Assembly: GCF_024362695.1 (NCBI RefSeq)
Contig: NC_065406.1
Location: 11,904,001-11,968,000 of the forward strand
Reading direction: 5' to 3'
DNA length: 64,000 nt
Origin: Pectinophora gossypiella
Lineage: Eukaryota > Arthropoda > Insecta > Lepidoptera > Gelechiidae
Numbering within the stretch: the stretch's first letter is position 1; the number at the start of each line of letters is the position of its first letter. A model generated the notes under the pieces. That model saw nothing but the letters and a program-made list of their open reading frames with translations. It was not told the DNA's origin and searched no databases. This document shows, in pieces, positions 12,101-27,100 of this stretch. Both the position numbers and the translations under genes were made by a program.

Positions 12101-15100
12101 TCATGATCAATTCTAAGATCTGGCCACGACATATCTATCGTCAGGAGACGCCATAGCTTCCAAACACATAAACTAACAGATGCCTAATGAACAAGTTTCA
12201 ATACATTTATGGTTCTTGTAAGATATGAATCAGTGAGACATTCATAATTTATTTATACATATTTCGCGTCTATCTCCTATCTGATACTTGCGTGTAGTAA
12301 ATAACATCTCGTAAATCGTTAGGGACTCGAGTATTTTATCTTGAGTGGTAGTGACTAGTGAGCACAGTAAACTTTGAGATTTCTTATGCAAATACCGAGG
12401 GAGCCGTCAAGATTTTGTCGCGGGCCTGGTTGAAGTTTCCTTGTAGGGTTTCCTTGCTAGTTACGTAAAAACCTTACTATAGAATAGAGGATTAAGTATG
12501 GTGTTTTAAGGTTGGATTTATGATGCGTGTATAAGTATTAGAGTTGGAAGAGGAAGGCCTAAGCGTACATACTGCGATCTAATCCAGGATGTTGTAAAGA
12601 AAGACCAGGTCAAGAGTACCTATTCTAAACCAGCGAGCGTGCATGAAGACTTTGATAAGAGTGGAATAAGCGAAAGCGGTCTGTCAGTATTCTCCATTTT
12701 TGTCCAGAGCGGAGCATTACATAGTATGTACTAACCTGTTATGAACATGATTCTTACGATACTTAGTGCAAGAATCATAGATATTCTCTCAGAAAAACGT
12801 ACACTCAGAATAATTGTAAAGTTACACTAAAAATGTAATGCTGATTATGTAAAAAACAACACCTCATTTTTCTGAATGTAATACTTTGAAATTACGTATA
12901 GAAAAAAAAACATCTTCATGCGCTTCTTCTCCTTAGCCGCAACACGTTCTGAAGTAGGAGTAGAAATAGGGTTGTAGGACAGATTAGAACTATAACACTA
13001 TCTTGACATTCTATACCTAAGTGTACTCTGATGGTTCTGTATAGAAAATAAATGATGTTTGTTTGATGGTTGCTCAAATGCTCACCTGTCGCGCCTGCCG
13101 CAGTCTGTCTCCTAAAGCAGCCACTCGCGGATCCTGCGGCGCGCCTCCAGCCACCTCGGGGTTGTATCTTTGATCGTTGAGCGAAGCTGACGCTGCTAAC
13201 GCCTTTGTATACCTGTTTGACAATGTTAATGGATTGTATAATCGAGTGTTTATAATCGTAAGACCGAATGTCCTTTTAAAATCCAAACCCCATTGTGTCT
13301 GGAAATCTCAGCCTTAGGAGGTTAAAGAGGATGAAAGTATAACGGTGTTTTGTTTTGCTTTTATTAATATGGACTATCCATTTGGATGATGAGTTGATAG
13401 CACTGTCTAGTGTCCTCGCATCGCACATCATATCGCAATCTTAGAATTGGAACGAATATCACGAGTGGCTTCGGGTTGTCTTATCGATGATTTGTGGTTT
13501 TGCCCGTCTTAATAGGGATATGGGGATAGTGTAGGGTAATGGGTATGCTAGTAAATATTTGCAGAAAAACGTTCTATACTCACTCTCCAATACTTTCTCC
13601 ATTCCAGCATCCGTCATTCCCTTCATGCGCGAAATCTGGTTCATCACATAGCTTGTCAGCTAGAGTCAGGAAGAGTTTCTTGCTGGCTGCAAGGGAAGCA
13701 GCAAACTGCAGGAGTTCAGCGTCAGGAGGGGGCGCGCGCAGGGCGTCGCGGCGGGCCGTGCCAGGGGTGGGGCGGGGCGAGGTTAGCGAGGGGACGTCCA
13801 CAGTCGTAGGGGGGCCGCATTCTTGACGAACCTGGTGACAAAAAGATAACCAAGTTGAGGTATAACGCGTGTTCTCGTTTTTCTCCACTACTAGATGAAG
13901 GATTCCTTTGGTGGCGGATTTACGGATTTACAAATAAAACAGCAGCGTCTTGTTCGTGTGTTGTATTGAGAGAACAAAGAGCAGAAGCTCCGCGAACGAA
14001 TGTAATTATAAAGTGTTTCCATATTTAAAAATCCTAAATATATTTATATGTTTTCAAAACTGGATATATAGGTCTCCGAGACCTACGTGATACAGTCTAC
14101 AATTACCTTCAACAATGTACTCTTATGTTAGCGCACTGACGACAGGACACAATAAGTGCCAACTCTTAATTTCTTCACTTCTGCTGCACCAAAGGGTGGT
14201 GTAGGATTATTAAGTAAAAAGCGAATTAGATGAAGCTAAATAATAAGAGTATACTGATTGAAATCTAGACCAATTAAACTGTCGTCCTACAGATCATCTC
14301 TACAATGTAACAGAACCTATCTAATCTAGAAAGGAATGTACCGTTCTAAAATCTAAAAACGTTAAACGTTAGATGTAAAACAACAAGTTCCGGGGCCGAT
14401 GAAGATAAACGGACGGCCGCGGCGCAATCGATAAAGCCATGTCATTTGCCAGCGCGAATATCACGAGATCGACAGCGGTATTCATGCGGAACTCTTGCGC
14501 CCGCGCAGCCGCGCACCGCTTCTACTCTCGTGTGGGCTGTGAGGTCGATGACCAACCTTACCAACCCAGGATTATTGACATGGCTCATGTAGCGACTACA
14601 GTTACTTAAGTAAATAGCAGCAGGGATCATGTGAAGTTTTTATGAGTTGTCCATTAGTGACTGCAATTCTGATTTGAAATCATAAGTTAAGCAGTTATCG
14701 GTGTTCGCTCTACCAAGAGTATCTCTTGACTAGCCAAGACCATGGTATAACAATACAAGGTAAGTATACTCAATCCTATGAAAAGCCGCCATTGCTAGAC
14801 CTTTGATGACGTAAGTGTTACCATTAAATTGGTATCGCCAACATTCCAAGGACTTAAATTGTATTATTGAATATTTAGCGAATCACTGACTATCGTACTT
14901 AATTACTGTCACTTGACACTGTAAGTAAATCTTTTACTAAAACTTCAAATTCCCTTGCAAAGTAATTAAAAACATTATCATTTAGCCATATCCGGAACTA
15001 TTTAGATGATGTTTTTCTTCTTTGCGTTTATTTTTTTACCTTGTTTTCATTGGCAAAGGCATTTTACGTAGATTTTAGAATAACGATGTATACAAGCTGT

Positions 15101-18100
15101 GACGACTTAGCAACTATTTGGGACTGTCGTGACAGGCCGGATTAGCGACAATTACTAGCGGAATGCCGTAATATCATAGGCAGATGTTGGCATGCGCACG
15201 CACTGTAAACGTCCGGAGCGGCGCGCGCGACACTCGCAAATAAACCACGACACTCACACGCGACGTAAATAGGCGCATACCATCGCCTAGCATGCCTGTA
15301 TTCTTCACTTTTTATATTGTTTCAATATGCATTCTTGAAGGGAATCAGCAATGAGTAGAGTTGATTATGATATGACATCGACAAGAAGTGGACAGGTAAG
15401 CAATTTTAGATTAACTACAGTTCATGAACCCGTTGAGAGCCGTGGTAGCCCAGTTGGTAGAACGCTTGCCTCACTTTAAGGTCGCAGGTTCGAATCCAAG
15501 CCCGTGATTGTCGAATTTGTTATCGAATTCATGTTTGGATCATAAATGATTATCACGCTGAGCAGCGGTGAAGGAGTATATCGTGAGGAAATCCACATTC
15601 CAGAGAAATGCATTTTCGGAGGTATCGGAGGGCTGGTTTCCCTTTGCAGGTTAGAAGGTGTAAAATTTACTAAAATAAAAAATAAGTGTTTAATAAAAAA
15701 AGCGAATATTGTGTTTCAAGATTTAAGATTTGGGAGGCATATTCATGTTAAGACAAATGTCGCAAATGGCAATGTCTATCCCGATCACTGATGATGATAA
15801 AAAGCATTCTAGTATTTTCATTTCACTCCCGACTATGCAAAATATGTATGCTATAAATTGGAAATCGCATTAGTACATAGGTACAGGTGACACAGAAACA
15901 GAGAAACAGGTGAGGCCACCAGGCGCCGTAAAACGCGGGGGCGGGGGGGGGGGGGGGGGGGGGGGGGGGAAGAGGCAAAATCAACCAAGACTGGCCACAT
16001 AGAACTCATACAGGGTGGCCATAAACAACATGTTTAAAAGATTTAAACAGGTAAATTTTGGTGGCCGTAAATTAATCGGTGTTTTAAGGGGCTGAGGGAT
16101 GCCACTTTGAGGTCTCGCACCACCTAATATTTTGCTAGGGCCGCCTCTGAGGCGAGGAACGTTCTTTTTTGAGGGCATAAACAATAGAAATGCAGTGTTT
16201 TTATGTTTATTGTTTTATTATCACGACATTACACATTCAATTTACTCAGCGATAGCTGTGGGAGGTCTAGAGAATATGGCCTTTCTAATGTGCAAGTTTT
16301 TATCACGTTTTTATTGCACATTACACTTTAGAAGTTGTTCTTGGAAAGCTTTATATTACCTGTTGTGCTTAATATAATTAAGTTGGCTTCTGCTACAAAC
16401 TTCGGTATCTTATTGATCTTTGAAACAACAGAAAGTGGAGACCGGGTGAGAGCGCTCCCCATTCGTCCGGCCAAGTAGTTAATGCCACATGCGGAAAATA
16501 TACAATAGTAATAAGAAATCAGAATCAATTATTCAACGTCATTTCGCAAGGTGTTATGGCTGGGGAGAAGAAATAACAAGAAACTGCATAATAAGTTTTA
16601 TTCAGTGTAGATTACCATATTTTGTTAATAACAATTTATATTGTGACCTTAAGTTAGTGATAGTGAATAAAAGTGCAGTTTTTCCAACATTACTGATCTA
16701 CCGTCTCTATTCTACTTCTGAAGTAGTGGCGTACCTGTAGGTAAATATGCTGAAGAAAGAAAGAAAGAAGCATTATTATTTTCGGACACCACAGACACAG
16801 AACAGGTACATTACATTTGACACAGGACAGAGATCACGCGGATAATAAATAATATAAAAAAAACACTAAGATCAAAAATTATATACATAATAATAATTAT
16901 TATGATTTATATATTATTAATATATTTTTTTATTATTATTTTGTTTTACTGACGACATAATAAGGGCATGGAGCATAAAATGGGTTTCTACGTTCTTCTG
17001 TTTGCAATTGAAGTGAACCTAACGAACCTTTTTATCAACGAGTATCTCGTACCAAATGAGGTGAAAATAATCCACGAAAGTGATGCAAAGTGCTTCAGGC
17101 GTGGCCTCCCTCACGAGTCCTGTCTAATGTAATATTGAGAGAGGTTTTATCTTTTGAGTGGCATAAAAGAAATGTTTATTGAGTATGTATGAGTAGTTAT
17201 CTATTTAACTGTACTTAGTTCGGATAACTAAATCGTTGTTTGTGAAATAGAAACGAAAACGTTTTTTACTTTCATATCCGTTCTGTGATAAAAATCATTT
17301 ATCATAAAATCTGCTCAGGAATGTTTAAAACCTCCAGCCGGATCTGCATGACAACCGCGCCGCGCGCGACGCAAATTATATTGAGCGCTTCGACCAATAG
17401 CCGTTTGACGTCCATCTACGTAGATAGCATTCTTATCGTTTTTGGTCCAAGCGCTCGATATAATTCGGCAGGGATCGCCGATATGTCCAACCTGGTCTAT
17501 ACATACCATTAACTGCTATTTATATATTTAGACCCAGACGCATGCGAATAGGTATAACATGCGTTCACGTTATTTCTAAAGTAGTATTCCTTTTTACGAA
17601 TCACTGTGGTTCTACGAGTGCTTGGTTCTCAAACGGGGAGCGCCGGATCAAACCCCGGTATTGGACTTGCGCCAATGACTTATTAATTGATCTTAAGTTC
17701 AGTTTTAACTAATAAAGTTGGCTAATCCATTTCAGACGGCGATACGGCTCACCATCTATCACGTTGGTCTAACAGAAAACTCCATGAGGTGTGGGTACTT
17801 AGTTCATCTTGCAATGGATGTATTTGTGACTACTCCAATTGAGGTATAACATACTTGAGATGTTTTTTTTAAAGTCATATAGTCTTGTTTAGTCGTATAA
17901 CGTGCATAATGCTTGCTTAGTTGATATAGGTATCAGTTTCTCGCCAGAACATTGAGTAAGTAAGCAAAGTTGGCGACACTGTCGCAGTGTGGTACGGATT
18001 CATTTCAATTACTTAGTAAAAGAGACAGCGTCCTGCGGTGCAACATGCCATGAGATTCTTGCTTTGACATGACGTCTGTGATGTTGGCCTACTGTAAGCG

Positions 18101-21100
18101 AGGAGCGAGAAGCGCTAAGAACGATACTTAGTGCGACTTGTATAAACTGTTTGTGTTGACGTTCGGGGTAGAAAAGTGTCTTGTTCACTTGATCGTTGTT
18201 CATTATGTTGAATGGATAGTAAGTAAGTACGCAAAAGGGACAAGGAAAGGTGGGCACCGATACCACTGAAGAAGTAGTTGTGAGGGATTATGAAATTCTG
18301 ATTACAAAATAAAGACAGATCTAAAGGTGACAAAAAAGTTTTCTTTTTTATTTAACATTTTTATGAATTTTAATAATAAAAGATGTAATAATAAGTGCGA
18401 CATTTTGGCACGTTTTTCCATATAAAGTCCATAGTATTTTTTTTTGTATTTTGACGTTTAGTAAAAAGTAACTGATTTGACTAGTTGGAAACTACCCTTT
18501 TGTAAAGTTTTAAGCCGTGAATGTGGATACTAGCGTTCATTTAGTTATTACTACTCGCAATGGATCAGCTTGGCGTGGATCACCTATATAATGTACATAT
18601 ATCCTTAAAAGATTGATCACGCCTGTCCCTAAAAGTGGGCCCATAAATAATGGCTAAGTTTAACGCAACAGTTCACCGCCTCTAATCCGCTGTAAGTGGC
18701 ACTGTGTTTATTTTTTGTACAACCTCTTGGAACCACATTACACTGCTGTGCAGACTACTTCTGAAATTTGTGTAATGTGCACACTTCACATATCAATTAT
18801 ATTAATTAAACTTGGTACGTGACCGCGCGGGCCTTTGTTAAAGTTTTGATAATGCAACTGCATGCCCTGGTACTATCATTTTGAAGTAACAAGGTGTAAC
18901 ATTCAAGGTGTATTATCAACATAAATATAAAGTAGATATGAATGTAAAAAAATTACAAAGTACAGCTAAGTACTTAGGTACTATTGGAAGTAATTGGTAT
19001 TTAGAAGAAAAGCCAGTAGATTTTCTTGTAATTATATGCAGTATTAATTAACCAATTCAAAATAACGTATTATCTATAGCCATGAACGTAACGTATTATT
19101 TATAGTCTATAATGAGAATGTCTCTTGGTAGGTACATTTATTTTGGTTTGATAATTCAATTGAGTTGTCAATAATTCCATATTGATAAACGAAAAGTAGC
19201 GCAGTTTGAATCTGAATTGCCATTCCAGTCGCCATCATAGAGGACGCAAGTTAAATAAATATTACAGGCTGGGGAAATCTCGCCCTTATGTAGGTAGAGG
19301 TTGCTATAGCAGTAGGTACACAAGCAGAGCAAACGAACTTCATCTTGATTCCGCCGAGCCGGGGGAAAACTTTTATTACGCTTTTGACATCTGCCACGGA
19401 GAAATGTCGACTCCAATTTTCTTCTTACACATGTCAGCATTCTATATTTAACTGTCATGTACTTACAAATAAGTATTATTGGTGTTGGTATATCTGTAAG
19501 GTATTTGTAAGTTTAAGCATGAAACATAATTTGCTTTATAGGCGTTTAGTTTTTACAACAGAAACTATAATGTTATTTTCATTATTATTATTTTCTGTTG
19601 TTGTTTATTGTTGAAGGAGATGGCGTGACGACTTGGACGCTTGCCGGAGGGACTGGCCGGAGTACGCACAGGACCGCGAAAAATGGAAAGAGGAAGGGGA
19701 GGCCTTTGCCCAGCAGTGGGATCTGGTAGGCTAGATTAGATTAGATTTATTATTGTCTAAGTTTGTGGCTCGTTCAGGACACTTCAGTTAACTGTGAGGT
19801 GAAAAGAACCACCCAGTGCGAAATGAGTCCTCAACATTATCAGTCTGTAAATAATTATCAGTACTAACATAACGTTTTCGTTTTAAATTCCTGCGGACAT
19901 TATGCTTGCCAAAATTCCAGCAGCAAATTACAAATCCGTGCACAAAATCCGACCACCAAAAAATGCCATGCGAAAAGATACAAAAACGCACGATAAAAAA
20001 CTGCATTAATTAAAACGTATGAGACCGCAAGATGTGTTAATTTAGGTTTAATGTCCTTATAGCACTTAAGATAAGCAAAAAGGTACCGACTGCTATAAAA
20101 TATATGGAATATTCATTATCTGTTGGCGTTTGCGCGCCGCGGCCGGTTCGATGCCTTGGGGTACAAAAAGTGTATATAAAAACTGTCTGTCTGTATATTG
20201 AAAGCTGCGTGCCCCGGGTGGGCAAAACGTAATTGCAGGGAAACAGCAGTATACATAATGTAGTCGACATTAGATAATTTGTTGCGCAACAAAGTTAATA
20301 AGCTGTTGCAGTTTATCAGGTGGGCGAGAGCTTTCATGGAGTGCGTACCACCTCTTTCTCACGTGAAGGGTAAATAATTATATTGGTTCAAGTAATATAT
20401 GACTAAAGTTTAAAACCTTAGGAGCTAGTAAAATCAAAATGACACTAACATAACAGATACTTAGATCATATGTAAGTATCGTATTTTATATCGTTCATTA
20501 AGATTGCTAGTTTGTGCCCTTAGGAGCCAAATTATGTAGGTAAAGAGTTAGGTAAGTATAAGAATGGATAACAACAATGCATTTGTTTTTACGTAGAAGA
20601 AGAATAATAGTTTAAAAATACTTAGTTCCTGGACAGCTGTACTGTAAAGTTAAATCAAAATATTAGTAATATTTTCCTCCTAGCGATTCCAGATATGGCT
20701 TGTGGAGACGGGAGACACATAAACTAAGTACGAGCCACTATTTCCCAGAGGACCTCGCTTAGACGGCTCTATAACCGCTCGCAGCACTATTGGCTCCTGC
20801 CCTACTTCTGGCGTGAGGCGAGATGTTAATAAAAGAAAATATTACTCCTATGGTATTTTGCCGATCTCCCTGTAAGTCCGATCTCAGAATTATTTATTCA
20901 ACGTAATTATCATGGATAAACTTGTTGAATCTATTCTATATTCATTTTTGAATCTACGTCATTTCGCAAGAGGTGTTATGGCTGAGGAGAAGAAATGATA
21001 AGAAACTACAACAGCAACACATCTTTTAATCCAATGTAGGTATAAATTACAATTTATTTAATAACTAGAGGAACACATTTAATACTAGGCATTTTTATCA

Positions 21101-24100
21101 TTTAGGTAATCATTAATCTCATAATAAGCAAACTTCACGTGTGCTTTATATTTATTTTCTAAAATTCTAAATATTATCTGGTATTTTATTGTAAAAAACG
21201 TATATATAACCCCAAAAAGATGAATTTAATTTATTTAATCTAGAATTAATAGGGATTTTATTTTTATTTTTAATTTTGTAAGTAAGTAGTAAGCTAGTAA
21301 GTAAATGAACCTTCGAATATGATGAATCGTATGGTGAAATGGTGATAAGGATTCAGCCTATCGCCATACAATCGGCCAACATGTTGGAAATGACAATGCC
21401 TTTATCGCATTTTACGGCAATCAAGGGAAGACAAGCGGAATGTGTTCTATGTTTTTTATTTACTTCCAGTCCAGCATAGAGCAAAAATAGTAAATAGGGT
21501 TCGTAGTAGTTATTTATCACTGGCCGCGAGAAAAACAAGTAGAATAAGTAGGTTAGATTGTTAATTACGCCCGCTGAAAATGTAGAACTTTACACTTTTG
21601 TACAAATTTTACCTACTTTTCTTCCTTATCTGTTCATTTTTTAGGAGTAGTCTGTACTCAGCAGTGGGACTGTTTCCTTTACTTTTCCTTTTTTGATTTA
21701 GAACTATTTTTGTGTGTATCTGATTTGATGTTTGTACACTACAATACACTTGTCTTTTTTGTAAATGCCTTGAAAAACAAATTAAAAAGCTGCTTTACGC
21801 TTATCCGATGGTACAGCACCCTTCACCGCCAGCAATGTGACCGAGAACTTAGCTCTATGAGTACAATAAATTTTCCCAGTGTAATGGATTGGCAGAAATT
21901 ACTTATTCTTTATTGAATGTGAACATACCTCATGGTGGTCATTTAATTACGCATTTCTATTACTAGATCTACTATTGGTATTTAATTGTCGGCATTAGTT
22001 TAGATATGTCTTAGCCTCTGGCAGGATTTAATCCATCCATCCATGTCCATCGTCCATGTGTGTGTAAAACTTGTTTTGTATGTAGGGGGCAATAAAGTAT
22101 ATTTGTATTTAATGCTCGATTTTGATATACATAATTTATGTCACGTAATTTCCTGGATTTGTGCCCGGTTAATGGCAATAGGCTCGTCTCCGTGTGGGTG
22201 TATATACAGGATTTTAGTGACATCGTAACGAATACTGAGGGCGCTGATTCAGACCATGATTCTGAGTTAATATCAAGTGAAATTTTCCGTCGCAAAATAT
22301 GGGACTGAAAAGAATTATTAAATGCACAAATTTTTTTATGAATTTCCCGACGGAAAATTCTACTTGATATTAACTCAGAATCATGGTCTGAATCATCCTT
22401 CAAAGTTTTTGTTACGGCGACGTCACTAACACCCTGTATATTGTATATCTGTGCTTACTCTTTTGGGGACAGAGGCGTGATGCTATGTTGTATTAACGAA
22501 TGTAATTGATTTTCTGGCATGTTATAAAAGTCGAATGGATCATCATGATGATGATGACTTGTGGTTCAGCTAACATCAATAAGGATTGCAGGCGTGTAGG
22601 TGTGTTGTTCGTCTCTCTCTTGTATTCTAGAGTTTTATTTTTGAATGCTTGTAAAGTTACATGTGCAAAAAGTTTATGGTAAGGTGTTGTAACTTAAAAA
22701 GTTAGCTATTAATTAGACTAATAAAAACAATGTATATCAATAAATTAATTTAACAAAACCTTTTATTACAGATACGTTCTCAAGGACGGCGAGAAACAAC
22801 GAGGTACAAGAAACCAATTGTAAATTCAAAGTAATTAATTCAATTAATTGTAGAAATCAAAAATAGCTTATCAATCGGTTGATCTGTAGAGTTATGAATA
22901 AATTACGATACTTATTTGAAACAATCGCGGGTCTTATAAGGCATTATGATTCATTTGATTATGTAATCTATTATTTGCAACAATCGGTTGAATTAAGTTT
23001 GACATGACATGGGAGCTAGGTGGCGCAGCGGTAAACGCGCTCGGTCTGCGATTGTTGAAGTTAAGCAACTTTCGCAAAGGCCGGTCATAGGATGGGTGAC
23101 CACAAAAAAAAAATCTGATAGATGTAGATGTAATCTATTATTGATTATCATTTGTATTTACGTCATAGCGTCTGAATAAAAAATGAAGGGTGGCCCGTTA
23201 TGAAACCTGACAAAGCTTTTAGTAGATAGGTATGGAATAATGGCAGAAGGTATACATAGAGCAAAAAGAAAGGTTCTTCAATACAGCTTGATGAGATTAA
23301 GAAAAAAACACTTTGCAATCAGATACATGATTGTATGATCAATAAAAACACACAGAGTCAAGGTCGGCCATTTCAATGGTCTATGACTTTACTGAGTGAC
23401 GGTAGTGGTTCGCGTTTCCGTACATTGTGCAAAAAGTAATAAATCCAACGAGGAAAATTAAATTAACAGGAAAATCCCAACAGAAATTTATATTTGCGGA
23501 AAAGCGTCCGAAAATCTTTAGAGATACTTTTGTAAAGGATCCGGCTCACCAAAAGCAGGTTAGAAGCGAAATAGGTTAGAGCAGATTCAACAAGTCTGCG
23601 TTATAACCGCGTGTAGTTGTCTGTAATTGTCTTTGAAATCATGTACATAATTCTTTTTGCGCACCTTTTCGTTAATGTTATCGAGTAAATCGATAACGCG
23701 GCGCAGTCACTTTGTAATAATATAGTTTCTTGTGTTACTTACAACAAGCGCGAGTATCGCTTTCAAACTTCAGCTACTATTGTTCTAGTTTCAGTGTGCC
23801 AAAGCCTTAAAAGTAATTTGAAACTGAAGTTTTATTTCGTGATCCTAGGCCTGATGTTTTTTTTTATACGATGTATTGTAGACTTGTCTCGGCGGTATTC
23901 ACTATTTGGCCGGAATAAAACTGGATCACCGGATAGAGAAAGGTTAGATCTACAATAAAGATTTTAGTTTTTAAAGTTTTGCTTTATTATCCTACTAAGA
24001 TTTAAACGTTATTAAAAGAGGAACAAATACTTTTCTTACTTACTAAAGTGTCCACTAAAAACAAATTAGGACTCATTTGGTATTATGGATCACGGTACAA

Positions 24101-27100
24101 ACGCTAAAATCTGCATATTCAAAAAAAAGAGAACTCGAAAGTCCGTTAAAATGTCCTGCAATTGTTATTTAAATACAGAATAATTAAGTACAAAGTCATT
24201 TACTTCAGGGTTGTCTAAAATATAAATAAAACGCAGACGATGCCTGTGGCCTATGGCTCTCAGTTACAACAACCTTAAACTTTATTTCGGCAGTAAAATA
24301 TATATAAAATACACACCTATTCGTTTGTTTTATACACCTCGTAAAACATTCCATAGTTTATAACCAGACACTCTATGCGAATACTGTCAATCGAATCGAC
24401 ACATAAAATAAAACTAGAATGAATATCTTCTCTCCGCTATTGTTCGCTTAATATTCCGATCGTAAGTTTTGACAAAGAACGAAGTTATTAATCGTTATAA
24501 AGATATATGAAATGGACACTATTGGGATAACTCATAAATGTCTGAAGTTATTTTTTATGTTCTAAACATTATTAGGTACTTAGATGTTTTGTGTATTATG
24601 GCACTTAGATGTTTTGTCTGTAAATAACGCAGTAGCAAGAAGTTTCTGGCTTGTGGGCATATAAAGTAAGTACCTAGCCAATTATTCTGTCAAAACAAAT
24701 GTTTTTCAGAAAGTTTTAATGTAAAATGAATAAGTGGAAATTAATACAAAAGAGGTATCTTTCTTCCATTGCGTGCTATTACCAGACTAACACAAAACTA
24801 GCAATTCGAATAAAAAATATTGAAGAAACAGAAAATGATTGCGAATGTCATCATCACAAATATTCAAATTTAGATATCGGACGGAATGACCCACAAGTTG
24901 AGAGGTCAACTTTGTTACGGTGAAAAGTTGTGCGCATCATCTGCGGCGAGGCGGCGCGCGCGCCGGCGCCCGCCCACGCTCCCTCGTGCTTTCACCTCGC
25001 AAAACTTAACGGCATGAACAATAAACGAAGAGCGATTCTTAGGATATCAGCCGAGAGGTTGTCTTAAAAAACGGGGCGCTAATTGCCCCCGTGAATACAC
25101 AGTAACTATAATATGCATTTAAAAAGTAAGTAAGTAAAAGCTGGACAAATCTGGATTAAAGTAGATATAAAGCATCATATCTACTATCACGTCAAAACTG
25201 AATAACCAGACAAGACTGACTGAATTACAATAGTCCAATTTATTTCCGTTTAAAGCAGCGTATGTTTTCGAGAAAAATATGATACTTACTTACCTAAAAA
25301 TATGAATTACACTCTGCCGCCTATGTCTTGCATGTCGCGTGCGTAGGCGCCTCCATGCAGGCTCAATAGCCGCCAATCCGACGACTGTTTATTGATATAC
25401 GACCGTATCACGCACATTTATTGGTCCCCGATAGTTTTATAGCAGTCACTGCCACTACCGGAAGCCTCGTTAGACGGACTTTTATATCGGAACAATTAGA
25501 AATAAGCTGATAAATCTTACTTCTGAAGCTACTGCTAATTTTGTTTGATTTTGTCACCGTAGTAAAATAAATGAATGAGATGATAAAACACAATTGGTTG
25601 TACCGTGGGAACTCTGTGTCGTAACAGCAAGACAATCTTTATGGTGATATATGTTTTGTTATTTATTATACACATAATATTTTAGTGGTAGATAGGTATA
25701 AATCGATCTATCTATCTATATGTATAAAGTGAATACCTCCTAAAATATATTCCACTTAATATCAACTCAGAATCATGGCCTGAATCATCTCTCAAAGTTT
25801 TCGTTACGATATCACTAACATCCTGTATTAATATCATCATCATCAATTTAAGAGCCAGCTCTTGTGGGTGCAGCATTTTCCATGCAACTTTTTTAGGGTA
25901 AAATAGGGCAGTGGTTTCCCTCTTGCCTTCCGCCCCGCAGTACTATGTCTGACGCAAGTGGGATGGCGCCCAGAGTAGTCTATTACAAAGCCATACTAGG
26001 ACTCCTCGCCTCTGAATAGTACTGACAGTTACTGGCTGCCCTCTATCAGGTTGCAGTCCCTGTGACTTGCCCTGCCTGTGACTGTTTTGATTAATATACT
26101 TAATTATATATATGGGTAGCATAAAGGCATTTATCCATAAATATTGTAACATCTGCGGTTTGGCGTAATACTAGTAAACATACCGTGTAAATGTTATTAT
26201 TAATTTCATATTTACGTTCCTACCGACTTGTATGTTATAAATACCTATAATGTAATGAATAAACATGTATCATGTAGGTCGCTCTTATTTGAATTTATGC
26301 GCGTTGTATACCAATCGCATATTTATACACCCAGAGATACGAGAAAGATACCACAATTAAAAATAATCCCTTTAAATTAATGTTTGCAACCAAACGTGGG
26401 TAGACTATAAAGGTTTCCGATGGCCAGAAAAATTAATACATTCGTGCTCTGTGAGTTTGTTCGTGGGTGGCGCTAATGATGCCTTTTAGCAGTGTTTTGA
26501 CAATATCTACAACTGAATCTGATTGAATAAACATAACGTGTAGATTTCACATTTCTATTTGCTTGATTTACCGTTGAACATAACAAACGATAACGGAACT
26601 GAACACATAAGTTTTTTCCGGTCATAACACGAAAGGAAGTTCTATTTCAAACTACATAAAATATATATCACGCGTTGTACTTTTTGTTTGGTCCCTTCTG
26701 TTCCGGAAAACAGCGGAAAGGTTTGTTTACTTTGCATGGGAAAAGTTCGCGTGATAAAAGAAAATTATAAGTTCTTTTCTGATAGGTTACTTACAGGATT
26801 TATATCTCTTATAAGTACATATAAAAAGACAAGTAACCAAATAATGACCAAGAACAAAGATCGTGTTGTTTCTGTTAAATTGCAAAAATTCGGTTAAACG
26901 AAGTACTTAATTAAGTACTTAACTCTCTTTTTGCTAACACTTAACTTCTTTTTTATTTTGCGTAATGTTACGCTTTAGAACTTAATTTCGTCAATAGCTC
27001 TAGATTACGAACTACTTTTATATTGATGGATGGCGGTGTGTTACCTAATGTCGCGCCATATGTTCGTTTCTTGTAAAATATGTAGGTTACGGCGTGGGTG

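Noticed and set aside
15546..15791. 81-codon open frame
   Set aside because: Its first third is SINE family D sequence and no domain is seen.
22011..22403. 130-codon open frame on the minus strand
   Set aside because: It overlaps the arms of a palindromic MITE and has no recognisable domain.
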